Shown here piece after piece: positions 39,301 to 51,300 of a stretch of DNA of 64,000 bases. Source of the DNA: Boswellia sacra. Taxonomy: Eukaryota > Streptophyta > Magnoliopsida > Sapindales > Burseraceae. The notes under the pieces were generated by a model that worked only from the letters and a program-made list of their open reading frames with translations, was not told the origin of the DNA and did not search any database. The DNA is taken from assembly GCA_013180625.2 (NCBI GenBank), contig SNVD02003354.1:62001-126000 (forward strand). Direction: 5' to 3'. Every line of letters starts with the position of its first letter. Positions within the stretch are counted from its first letter, which is position 1. The position numbers and the translations under genes are program-made.

Positions 39301-42300
39301 CAGTGACAAAAATGACAGACAAGATTACAGTTTTTATAGTGGGCAGAAAATTTGGAGTTGGTGTCTTCACTTGATTAAGTTCATCTCATTTGCCTATAAA
39401 AGGAGCCCTTCTCCCATGAATTCAACAAGCATCCATCAAGCAACAAATAAAAAAAATATCAAGTTTAGAGAGCTTTTATATTCTTTATCTAATCTTTGAA
39501 GAAAGTTGTACTTTTGTTGTGAAAACTTTTCTTTGTTCTTGTATAGTGTTGAGAATGAGAGCATTCTTGTAAAGGATAATAGTTATCCTTAAGAGAACTC
39601 TTAGTGTGATGTTTTCAAGAGTTAAACAATTGAGAGAACTCTTGGTGTGGTGTTATCAAGGGTTGAAGGAAGAAGCCTTGGTGAGGCTGTTCATCAAGCA
39701 AGTTGTAAAGAACTCTTGGTGTGATATTATCAAGGGTTGAAGGAAGAAGCCTTGATGAGGTTGTTCATCAAGCAAGTTGTAAATAACTCTTGGTGTGGTG
39801 TTATCAAGGGTTGAAGGAAGAAGGCTCACTCTTGATGTAGTGTTATCAAGGGTTGAAAGAATAAGTCTTAGTGAGGTTGTTCACCAATCAAGTTGTAAAG
39901 AATTCTACAACTTAGTGGAAAGCCTCGCTTATAGAACTAGGAGCCCGTGGACATAGACAAAGTTTGCCGAACCCCGTAAATTAAGTTTGCACTCTCTCTA
40001 TCCCCATCCTCTTTATATTTACTTGCACTTATGATTGTTCTTTATTGTTATTCTCTTGATTACATCTTAGATAACTTCTAATTTCATCTTCTTCACCTTT
40101 ATTCTCAAAGAAATGGTGAACTAATTTTGATCTTTCAAGAAAAGTTTTATAAATCCGTTTTTATAAATAAAAATCCCAATTCAACACCCCCCCGGGTTGT
40201 CATACCTAGGTCAACAATTAGTTGTGAACCCTCAAATCTAGCTAAAAGCTTACCTTATAAGTACTGTTCATGTTTCCAAAAAAATTCACCAAACCAGATA
40301 GAGCAGCGAAACTAGGAGTGTGGATCATAAATACTTGAAAGGTGATCAAACTTAAGGAAGATGGTAAAACCCATTCAAGTTTGAAGGAAAGAAATGGGAC
40401 AATGTCTATTGGCCTATAATAATTACAAGTCATGCATTTTGGCTATCTCAATCACACAAAGCACGTTAGACAATCTTGGCTCCTAAAGAAAATTGTTAAA
40501 AGAAGAGCTAGTTTAGTTTAGCACTCTAGATTAGTGAATTAAGAGATCGACAATGTCACTAGTAGGCTACCTCTTTTCTCTATAAGACTCAGTGATAACC
40601 TTTGCGAGTTTGTGGGATATGTTTATATTTACTACACAATAAGTTAAGTTACCTACTAGAGGATGTGCTATACTAGTGAGTCTACAAAATTGTACACAAG
40701 CATTTGTTTATCCTTCATGCAAGTTGTGTAATGGATGTTATCTCACTGGCTAAGGAACTCCTACAAAAGTTAAACATGGTTGTTAGACCATAAATTTTCA
40801 ACAAGACCTTTTGAATAACAAACTAGGGTATAATTCTTAAAATGAACTAATTATACATGTTTATATTCTTTATGGTGAAGTGTGGTAAGTTTTCATGAGA
40901 ACTGTGGTTGTCGGTAAAAGACAATTTTTTTGTTGGAATTTTGGTTAAAATAAAGGTCTAACCTTAATGAAGTTTTAAGATTGGTTCCATTCTAGCTTCA
41001 AATAAGAAAAAAGGCACGAAGACTTGAAGTACCATATAAGCTATTATTCCCATATTGTTCAAGATAAGTACGAACAAGAATTTGAGAGATGTAAATTCTT
41101 TGGTTTAAACTTTTCCCAATTAAAAGCTTTCCATAAATTATTTTTAACTCTTATTAGAATCTTGTCTTCCAGATAAGAGGTGTAAATTCCTTTAGTAAGC
41201 AGAGATTGTGTGTAAGAAAATACTTGATAATGATTGCAAGTCTATCAGGATCAATGGAATAAGTCAATGGGAGAGAGGCGATTTATAGAAATTTCTTATA
41301 CAATAAATAAATCTACCTTTGAGAACCTATGATTTTTCTCCAATTTTGGAGTTTTTCACATAATATCTTTGTGTTATTTTGATTACAATATTTTTTATTT
41401 CATTTATTCTGTAATTCTTGATATTTCTATAAAGAAAGACCATAGTCTAGATTTGAAAATATTATCTAAAGTTAAATTAGAAGACCAGCTTTGCAACCTT
41501 TTTCAATTTCGTACACATGGCCAAAGGTTTTAGGGATAGATGAAGGAGATGGATCAAACAATACCTATAGCATCTATTAATCATCAACTAAGGTTTGCTT
41601 CAAAGCTTCGAGTCTCGAGGAGAATATATTAAAAAGGTTCTTTTCCCCTTATCTCATAAGTTTAATGGTGGAAGTTTTGGAGTATATTGAAGAAAAAACT
41701 TCAAGGGAGGTCAATGGCATAACAATTGGAAATAGAGATAATTTCTTTCTAAAGTGGGAACACTCACCTTATTACAATCAATATTATTAACTAACTCACT
41801 TATTTTCTTCTATTATATTCTCCATAATGTTACTCTAAGAATAAAAAAGGTTATACATGATTCTCATAATTAGTAAGTGAATGGATTTTACTTCATAAGA
41901 TAGGAGAAAGTTTCTAGGACCAAAAGAACTGGAGTAGGAATAAAAAGTTTTGAGAAGCAAGATGATATATTACTAGTAAATAGTATACTTCTTATTAAAA
42001 GCAAATATGATCTTCATTCAAATGAAGAAAATTTTAAAATTGGTAATTATTTTTCCAATATAATTCCTTGGAAAGTAATTTATAAGTATTAAGCTTATTT
42101 TAAAGTCATCTTCTATTAGTTATGAGGAATGATAAAAAGTTTTGATTTTGGAGGACAAATGTCTTAAGAAGCAAGTTAGGGTGACAGTTTTCTACACTTA
42201 AACAGCACGTGCTATAGTAAAAGTACATCTTTTCTTCTCTCGATATTTCTAAAAGCAAAATCAATTAGTAAGTTATCCTTAACAGTTAATTTTTATATCT

Positions 42301-45300
42301 CTAATATATTTTAGTAATTTCAAGTCATAACATATGAAATGTTCCTATGCATTTTAACCACTCACTTATACCCATTCACTTATACTAGTTCGCTAAATAT
42401 CTAATGTTTTTGTTGGTTTGTCATATTTCATATCATAGATATAAAGGGAATAGTAACCACAAAAAATTTGACAATATAAGGAATCTCTTTGCTTGCATTC
42501 TTGATATTCTTAATGCCTTCTCTAATTGCACATAATCTATTCACAACTCAATTAATATCTTTCTTGCCCAAGTTTTTGAACCTTTAGTTATAGCATGTGC
42601 ATTGTAGCGATACTGGTACAAGTGCTATGGTTAATGCTCATCTTTCTCTTAATTGATAACTGACCGCGCCTAGCGGCTCTAGCTGTTCTCATTACTAATT
42701 ATTTTATGAATTTCAATTCATCTAGTCCCTCAATTTACCCAATCACTACCACTTAAATTTGTATAAATCATCTTGCTTTAATAATATGGAGGAGTAGATA
42801 TCTTGATGGGTTGGCTCTTCCTTCAATAGGCAGAGCAAGGGCATTATTCTAGCTTAGAACACTAAAATGGCCAAGGTGGAGGATTTTTGTTGGGTGACTA
42901 CATTTCTATCAAAATTCATTCTTTAGATGGCAATAAATGGTATTTAACGATGGTTTATGGGTTCAAGTGATAGAAAAAACTTTTGGGAGGAATTGACTGG
43001 TCTCTATCGTTTATGTAATCCTAAGATGGTGTGTAGGAGAAGATTGTATTGTTGTTTGATTTATTAAAAAAAAATCTTCAACTGGAAGGATAACCAGACG
43101 TGTGAAGGATTTTAACCTCTTCATTCGAGAGATTAATCTTAAATACCCAACGCTTGATAAGATAAAATTCACTTGGTCGAATTTTAGGAGTAATCTGATA
43201 TGTTGCAGATTGGACATATTTTTATTTACTCTAGAATAGGAAGGGAAGAAATGAAGCACCAAACAAGAAGCTTTAGCCAGAATTACCTCTTATCATTGTC
43301 CTATTGTGCTTGACCTAAATTTGTTGACTAGTCCCTTTAAATTTGCGACGATATGGCTACAACACCAACAATCCAATAAAAGAATTAAGGAGTGGTAGAG
43401 TGAGAGGCAATTCAAAGGTTATGAATGTTACAATTTTACGTTGACATTAGTTCACATCAAAAAAGAAATTAAAGAACTGGACTTCTACTACTTTTGGAAT
43501 TATTGAAGTAAAGATCCAAAGTATTGCAAAAAGAATCAATTAGATTGACAAAAGGAGAGGGTGGTATTGATCACTAGTTGTTGGAAAGAAACCAAATTAA
43601 ATCCAAACCTGAAGAACTGATTTTCATAAAAGAGATTAAATGGAGATAAAAAGCTACAGCCAAATGGGCTAAAGATGGAAACAGAAATATTTAGAATGTT
43701 ATATAAGATGGTTAATGGAGAAAACCAAAAATGTTATTAATAAGATTGAGAATACAGAGGGAAATCTCTTTAATAATTAAAAAAATATTGTTGAAGTGAT
43801 CATTATTTTATTTTTTTTGGGGAGTTTTACTCTAATAATGAGCTAATGGGCCAACAATAAATAGCCTAAACTGGGCTCCTATAAGGGAGGACCAAGCAAG
43901 GTGGATAGTAAGAAAATTTGAGGAAAATGAAGCGAAAAATGCTATTATGAAATACTAGCTTGAGAAGACCCCAAGGCTAGATGACTTCTTTGAATTTTTA
44001 TTAAAAGTGTTAGAATATTAGACTGACATGATGGACGTCTTTGAAGATTTCTACAATAGCGGCATGATAAACGAAATCACCAATTCCAGCTATATATTTA
44101 TGTAAACCTAAGAAGAGAGAATTTGTTAAATTTACTAATTGTAGGCCCATAAGTCTTGTCACAAACCTTTGTGAAATCATTGCTAAAATCTTATCCTCCA
44201 GATTGAAATAAGTCCTAAGAGAAACTATTTCAAAATCTAAATCAACTTTTATTAGAGAAAGGCAAATCTTAGATGTAGTTTTGGTTGCTAATAAGGTTGT
44301 GGAGGGATGTAGAAAAAAGAAGTTGAAATGATTAATTTTTAAAATTGATCATGAAAACACTAATGACCACGTGGATTGGAAATATTTTGCATCATCTCCT
44401 ACAAGCCAAAGTTTTTGGGGTTAGATGGAGGAGATGGATCAGAGGAAGTTTGCATTCTATGAATATTTCAATCCCAATAAATGTGCAACCAAGGTGTTGC
44501 TCTCGTGCTACAAGAGGACTTTGTCAAGTTGATCCCCTTTCTCATTTTCTATTTAATTTGGTGGACACTTTTGAGTAGATTAATGGAAAAGGCTAAAGGT
44601 AGTCAACAAGATTCTTATCTCAAAGGATAAAATTCAGGTTTCTCACCTTTAATTTGTTGATCATATAGTTTCATTCTCTACCGTTAATGAAGTTATTGAA
44701 TGCTTCAGTATTGTTTTTGGCCTAAAAGTGAATCATCTAAAAGCATTGTTTCGGATCTTAATTGTGATGAGGAAAAAGCTAAAATCTATTGCTAACAATT
44801 ATGGATTAACTACAGGCTGTTGGCCTTTTAAGTATTTTGGTCTTCCCTCAGAAGATAATCCGAGATTGCTCAACTTTTAGGAGGCAGTGAGGTCAAGAAA
44901 ATTGAGAAAAAGCTTGCTGGGTGGAAGCGAGATTTTCTTTGAAAGGGAGGAAGAGTTACTTTGTTTCAATCTGTTCTTTCATCTCTTCCTATACTTTCTA
45001 CCTTTATTCAAAATTTCACGCAAAGTTGCAAAAATTACTGGAAAAATGAGTATAGAAAGGTTGTAAAGATAATAAGGGATCCCATCTTCTTATATAGAAA
45101 GAGTTTCAAGCCTACCCCAACCCACGAACCCTTAAAAAAAAAAAAAAGAAAAGACTAGGAAATGGAAGTTTAGGTTAGAAGAATAAAGCTTTGTCATCTT
45201 GGTGATATTGAGACTCCCTTTGGAGATTGAATCTCTTTGGCACGTTGTCATCAAGGGAAAATATGGCATGCAAGCAAGTGGGTAAGATTCCAAAATTGTT

Positions 45301-48300
45301 AATTTTAAATATAATATAAGTCCCTAGAAAGCAATCTCTACGGAATATCCTTTCTATATGGAACACATCGCCCTTAGCATTGCAACTGGCTAGAGGATTT
45401 CTTTTTCGAAAGATAAATGGTTGGAAAATTGTCTTTCTAAGTGCTTTCTTTAGTTATACAGACTTAGTACCATAAAAAATACCACTATCTATTGTCATAT
45501 CAATCCATCTTATGACTAATTCTAGTTAGAGATGGAACCTAATCTTTAGAAGGATCTTGAATCAGAGAGAGCTTCGACACTTGGCTAATTCGATAGGCCA
45601 AATCAAGTTCCTAAATTTGAAGGAAACAAAAAACGACACAAGAACATGAAAGCTAGATGCCAAAGGAGCTTACAGAATTATATCTTATTTTAAGTGGTTA
45701 TGTGTAAAACGTAAGAACAAAGCATTCAATTAATTTAGTATAATTTGGAAGGCAAAAGTTCCACCTAAAGTTCAAGTCTTTGCTTGGACAATGGTTTTAG
45801 GAAAAATTAATAAATCGAAGGTTATTTGAAAGAAATTATAGAATGTCTTTGTCCCCTTTGGTGTCTTATAGGGAAAAAGGATGAAGAATCAGAGAACAAA
45901 CTGTTTCCTCATTGTCATTGGGCATTTGTTTGTGGAATAGGTTAAGTATTGAAGCAAAAAGTTAGTGTGCAGGTTGAACTTTGTTCAAAAACATTTGGCA
46001 AGAGAGAAATTGTACAATCTTTGGGGATTCAAGAGGAGAAGAAATCAATGTTTTGTGGGATGAAATTCGAATTTCAGCGTCCTATGGGCTCCAGTTGCCA
46101 AACTCGTTCAAGATACTTCTTCCTTCTTTATCTACCATAATTGAGAAAGAGTCTTAATCTAATCTTTTTTTTTTTTGTACGGAGTTTTATGACTCTTATT
46201 AAGGCTTTTGTTGAGCTTTTTTTATACCCATTTTCAAAGAGGATTTTTTACTTCAGTAGACATCTAGTCCACCACTCTTGTACACTCATTTTTATCTAAT
46301 ACAGAATGTTTCCTAAAACAAAATTGTCAAATTTAGAAGCATCAGCAAGAGGAATTTAGAAGAAAAACACAGTGCTATTTCCTTTCTAAAGGTTAAACAA
46401 ACTAACCAACCTAAAGCAATACATTGATGAAACAGTGGACTACAATTTTGATATCAACTCTATTTGTTGCCTACCAACAATCTAAAGGGTCTATGGTAAT
46501 GGAATCAAATAGAGTTCAAATTAAAGGAGGGAAGAATTGCGAAAGAATAAAGGATTTGGGTTTCTAAGGTGGCTATGTTTTGATAAATTAGGGAAAAGTC
46601 CATGACCTAACCTTACCGGATAACGTAGATGTTTGCACACACAAGCACACATACATGTGAAGATGACAGAATCAAAATTTTACTAAGTTAGGCTAGTATT
46701 AGGTTTTTCCTAATGTACCTAATACAACATGACACCAAATTGGGTTACACAAGTTTAGACCCAAGATCGAGTATAATAATAGCAACACCTTATTGGTCAG
46801 GTCAACTCGATCAAGTATGGTTCTTTCAATTTTAAATGCCGAGTCTCAGTAGTGAGGTGGGAGGTTTCCTCATGAAATATCTAGGATTACCTTTTAGAAA
46901 AAATCCTAGAGCTGTGAGCTTTGGGACTCCAAGGATTGGTAAAGTGGAGAGAAAGTTAAATAGGTGGTGCTATAGCCAACTTATTTTTTTTATTTTGGTT
47001 TAAAAAACCATCAAATCTAGCAAAATTGTATATTTTAAAAGCATTGCTTTGCCATACGACAATTGGTTATTTGACTTTAAACATGGTCAAATATTCCTTA
47101 TCACACCTGATTCTTCCTAATGTTAAACCAAAAACCTAATATGACAATCAATATTTACATCTTTCTAACCCATGCTACCTTTCACAACTTCACTCTTTCT
47201 TTTATGTACATCTAATAAAATAGCTTTGGCAACCTGTCCTTCAAAAGACAATTTCTAAACTCTAATTACCTTTCTCTTCTCTTCCTCAACTTCCATTCCA
47301 ACCAACCCTCACTATAACTTTGAGCTCTTATCTCTCTGTGTCGTGCGCTTTCTCAAGTTTTAGCTCTCCCTTTCATTTCTCATTTCAATAATAGTAACAT
47401 GATTCTTATTTTCAAGGTTTATTGTTCTTTTAATTAATTAAAAGTATATTTTTATCAATTTTATTTATAACATGCTATATATACTTGTGTTCATTACGGA
47501 TTTGTTTGTGAAGATTTGTTTGAAAGAGATAAATCAAATGGATGCATTTTAGGAAATTTTTATTAAGTTAATTTGTTCATTGTTATTTGGTCCTAAATCA
47601 TGTGATTTAACCAAACCAGAAAAAAACCAATAGTGTAGGGTGATGTTTGGTACAATTCACCATAGTTTAGAGATTTGTTGCAATTTGAAATCAGCCAAAT
47701 CGATTTGTAATCGATTTTATCAAGTTTGACAATAAACCAAACTTATCAATTTGATTCACACCTTACGGCTAAGACAATTTTTTGAGATATATCGATGAAA
47801 ATAAATAAAACTTTCAAAAATCATGATAGAGGGAGGCTTATTCAATGTTGGACAAAGTGAGGTTTTCGGCCACTTCCCCTTGGGTATATTTTTGTCTAGG
47901 TTTCGAGATGCCCTTCTTTATTCAACAAATTATGAAGCTTCAAAAAGCTTTTTTTTTTGTCATTATAGTTTTTTGGGTTTTTTTTTTTGGGTTTATATAA
48001 TGGAGAAAAAAGTTATTCTTTTAATATAGTTGTCTAAAGTTTTTTTATTGCTTAGACAAATTTCTCCATCATTTGTTTCTACGTTAAGATAATTTTCTTA
48101 TTTCTAACAAAATATTGATGAATCAACAAGTGTAATAAAATGGCTAATAAAAACACAACCCACATAAAATACTCAATTCTTTTGTTTTTTTTTTTTTTTT
48201 TGGTTTTATTTGTTTGTATTAGAATATCTTCAATAATCATCTACTACTTGTATCCACTAAATTATTTGAAGATAATCCTTAAAAGTGCTTGTGACTTTAT

Positions 48301-51300
48301 CTACCAAGGTGTTTCATAATACTCCCAACTAAGTATGAAATGTGCTATAAACTAACAAAACAAGCGTTATTAAAGTTTATGCTATTCAAAAGTTGTTTGA
48401 AGCATTTGAGAAGGGTAATACTACGTTTGAAAGTTGAGATGAAGTGAGTGAAGTTTAACATGAAACTTTTTAAAGAAAAGTTGAACTTTGCATTATCAAA
48501 AAAGAAGATGAGAAGCATACTTATTTAAGAAAAATAGTTTATTAACCATTCTGAATATTAGTGTTTGTGTGTTAGGATTATAAGTTTGTTTTACCATTTG
48601 ACTCGTCAACTATAATGATGCAAGTACAAATTAGTGACCATACATGCTAAATTTAGAAAATAAGCATACAACAAACCAATTAATTTGCAGTAAGATAACC
48701 TAATTGCTCCATGTCAATTTGCAGTAGATTTGGAAAAGGCATCCTCATAAAAAATGACAGGGAACAAAGGCTATCACATTTAAGAAGCTTTTTGTAATAG
48801 TTTTTTAATCTAGAATAATACAGGAATTTATAAGATAAATGTAGAAAATAAGCTTTGATTAAATTCCAACTCATAATATGTTTATCTAAATTGGAATTTA
48901 TAATGAGCAATAAAAGTAACCGATAAATCTATCTAGTGAATAGGAACAAGAAAATGAGTTTCATTCTTGTTTTAACATCTAATTTCTTTCAATTTTTTTT
49001 ACGAAAAATGTTTATACCAGTAATGGTAATCAAGCTTTTGTTGATTAAGGATAGATGCAAGAAACTAAAAGATATTGCACTTGGCAAGATAAATATTTGA
49101 GAAAAAAATATAGTTTTAATCTTTTAGGGACATTACTACTTGATCGGTATATAGATAAGTGTTGAGTCCATCTCTAATGTGGCTTACTCTAAAAATTGAA
49201 TAAATCCATGAAATTTAAAATTAAAAAAAATATATATATAATAAAAGGTGAATGGTGCGTATCATGAAAGTGAGGAGTGGACAGAGAAAAGTAAAAGAAG
49301 AGGGAAATTGAGAGCTTGTAAAGATTAAAAGAGAGAAAAATGGTGTTAGGGTTTCAATTTTGATTTTCAAAATCAAATAGCTAAATTAACTTCATTATAA
49401 CTCAAATTTGAAGTAGTAGACCTTTGCATTTTCTTTTATAACACTATCAAGTTTGATTTTCAATCCACTCCTCTCTTTTCTATAGTATCAAAAACCCACT
49501 TGTCCAAGACACCAAAATTTATTTTTTGTTGTGTCTACTTTTGAAATCCATCTTTGAATATGATATTATATTATGAGTGAAGATATTGATAACTTCATAT
49601 CTTATTGTTGATGTTGTATAGTTCTCCCTTTGTATTGGAGCTATGAAATTGTGCTACCCATTATTTTGATAGTGAAAGAGATGATATCTACGGGGTCCTA
49701 TGATTTTCTCATTTATGGATTTTCATGTAAATTTGGTGTTCTTGATTTATGGATGACTATTGATTTTGGTGCATTATATTTGTCTATTTTGGTGATCATT
49801 GCTTAATTTGCTAGCCTATTTAATTAAACAAAGAGGAAAAAAAAGTTTTGATTGTGCCGTTGTGATTGTTATTAGTGATTTTTATACTTGTGGTCTCTTT
49901 TTCTCAACAAAAAATAAATAATTAAATAACCTCATTAGAAGTATAATTTATAATATGAGATAAATAAAAAAAATTTTAATCTGTAGTATGATTTATTGAA
50001 TAATGTAATAAAATTAGATTTTTGGTTTTAACTTAAAGCATCAATTAAATTAAATTAAATATCTAATTTTCGATTTTTTTAAAAATGTAATGTATTTAAA
50101 CCATTTTTCTCTTTCAACATAAAATTAGGGGAAAAAAAGAGATATATAAACAGAATTTTTAATAAAATTTTATCTGCACTTATACTTTTATTTCAAGCTA
50201 ACTTATTGATAATCAAATATAACTTTTGCGAAAATTATAATAAAATGATAATTTAAAGAAAATAAATATTTATCAAATGAAATCCCTTTTTTTCAATAGT
50301 TTACATTGCAACTTCAATAATAAAATTAATGGTTATTAACTAATTTTTATAATTAAAAATAGAAGAAGCTTAAAATGTGATTGCTCTAGCATGTTTATAT
50401 AAGTTTTTTATGAAAGTAAAACTTAATCTTTATATAAAAGAGTAACTTTATAAAAATAGACAGATCCTTAAAAGAAAAAAAAGATACATTAGAGATGTTG
50501 AAACCACAATACACCAAGAGTTCGGAAATTAGTTAATTTGATGCCAACAGTTTTTAAATTTTTATTACTGCAAGGCTTCTTTAAAGTTCTCTAAAGGCTT
50601 CATCAAATGCACCAAACCACTTAGGACTATTCTGCTTAAAGCTTAAACATTCTAAACAAAAAATCTGGAATTTTAATACTAATAAACATCACTCAAATAA
50701 ATCAGTTTCTATTGTATTAGCAGCTTCACATTTTTTTTTGAGTACAAAGCAATGTCCTTTAACTAATGTTGATAGAGAAATGATGATCAAAGCACCAAGT
50801 GCAAATATGATAAATTGTTTATGTAATAGTATATAGAAATCTCAATATCTCCCAACAAAACAATTTCCAAATAGGTAGATAGAAAATCTTAGAAAAGATT
50901 ATTATGTCAAATCAAATGTATTATCAAAGAAACCAAAGGATAATCCTCATTTTCTAATCTTTAACTCTTAATAAACTAATGCTTATATTGATATTAAAAA
51001 TATATGGCTTTCATCACCTCCTTTGATGCAGTAAAATTTTTGGGATAGTAAATACTGACTTGAAGATGTTAACATAATTTTTTGATATAATAAATATGCT
51101 AAAGAGGTTGATTTGAATATTTAATTTATATGTATTATCGATGTCAGAGTACACAATCCTATATGATTTTAAAAAAAAATCAAAACTTGAAAAATCATGA
51201 TTTTAAAAGTAGCAATTTATTATAAGCATGATTTAAAAATTTTTGGGATAGTAAATACTGACTTGAAGATGTTAACATAATTTTTTGATATAATAAATAT

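Larger units (their letters stand above)
38387..40216 (+). mobile_element. Sirevirus-like (Ty1/copia Maximus/SIRE) solo LTR, 1830 bp, target duplication ATTAG
   Basis: It begins TGTTAGCC, soon followed by TTTTGATGATGACAA, and ends CACCCCCCCGGGTTGTCATA...GTCAACA. This is the pattern of plant Sirevirus LTRs (early GATGATGAC, late GCCGAACC, near 39969, then the CACCCCCC run). Perfect 5-bp duplications ATTAG lie at 38382-38386 and 40217-40221. It carries four copies of an approximately 185-193 bp repeat (38657-39330) and about four copies of a 73-bp repeat (39638-39900). No second LTR or internal region is nearby, so it is a solo LTR. Confidence 0.8.

Noticed and set aside
38640..39900. Regular repeats that might suggest a CRISPR-like array
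   Set aside because: Repeats are contiguous tandem copies of 73 and about 190 bp without spacers, in plant DNA inside an LTR.
44345..44578. Free-standing gene with an RWRRWIRG motif
   Set aside because: It is a segment of the LINE reverse transcriptase, continuous with flanking broken frames.
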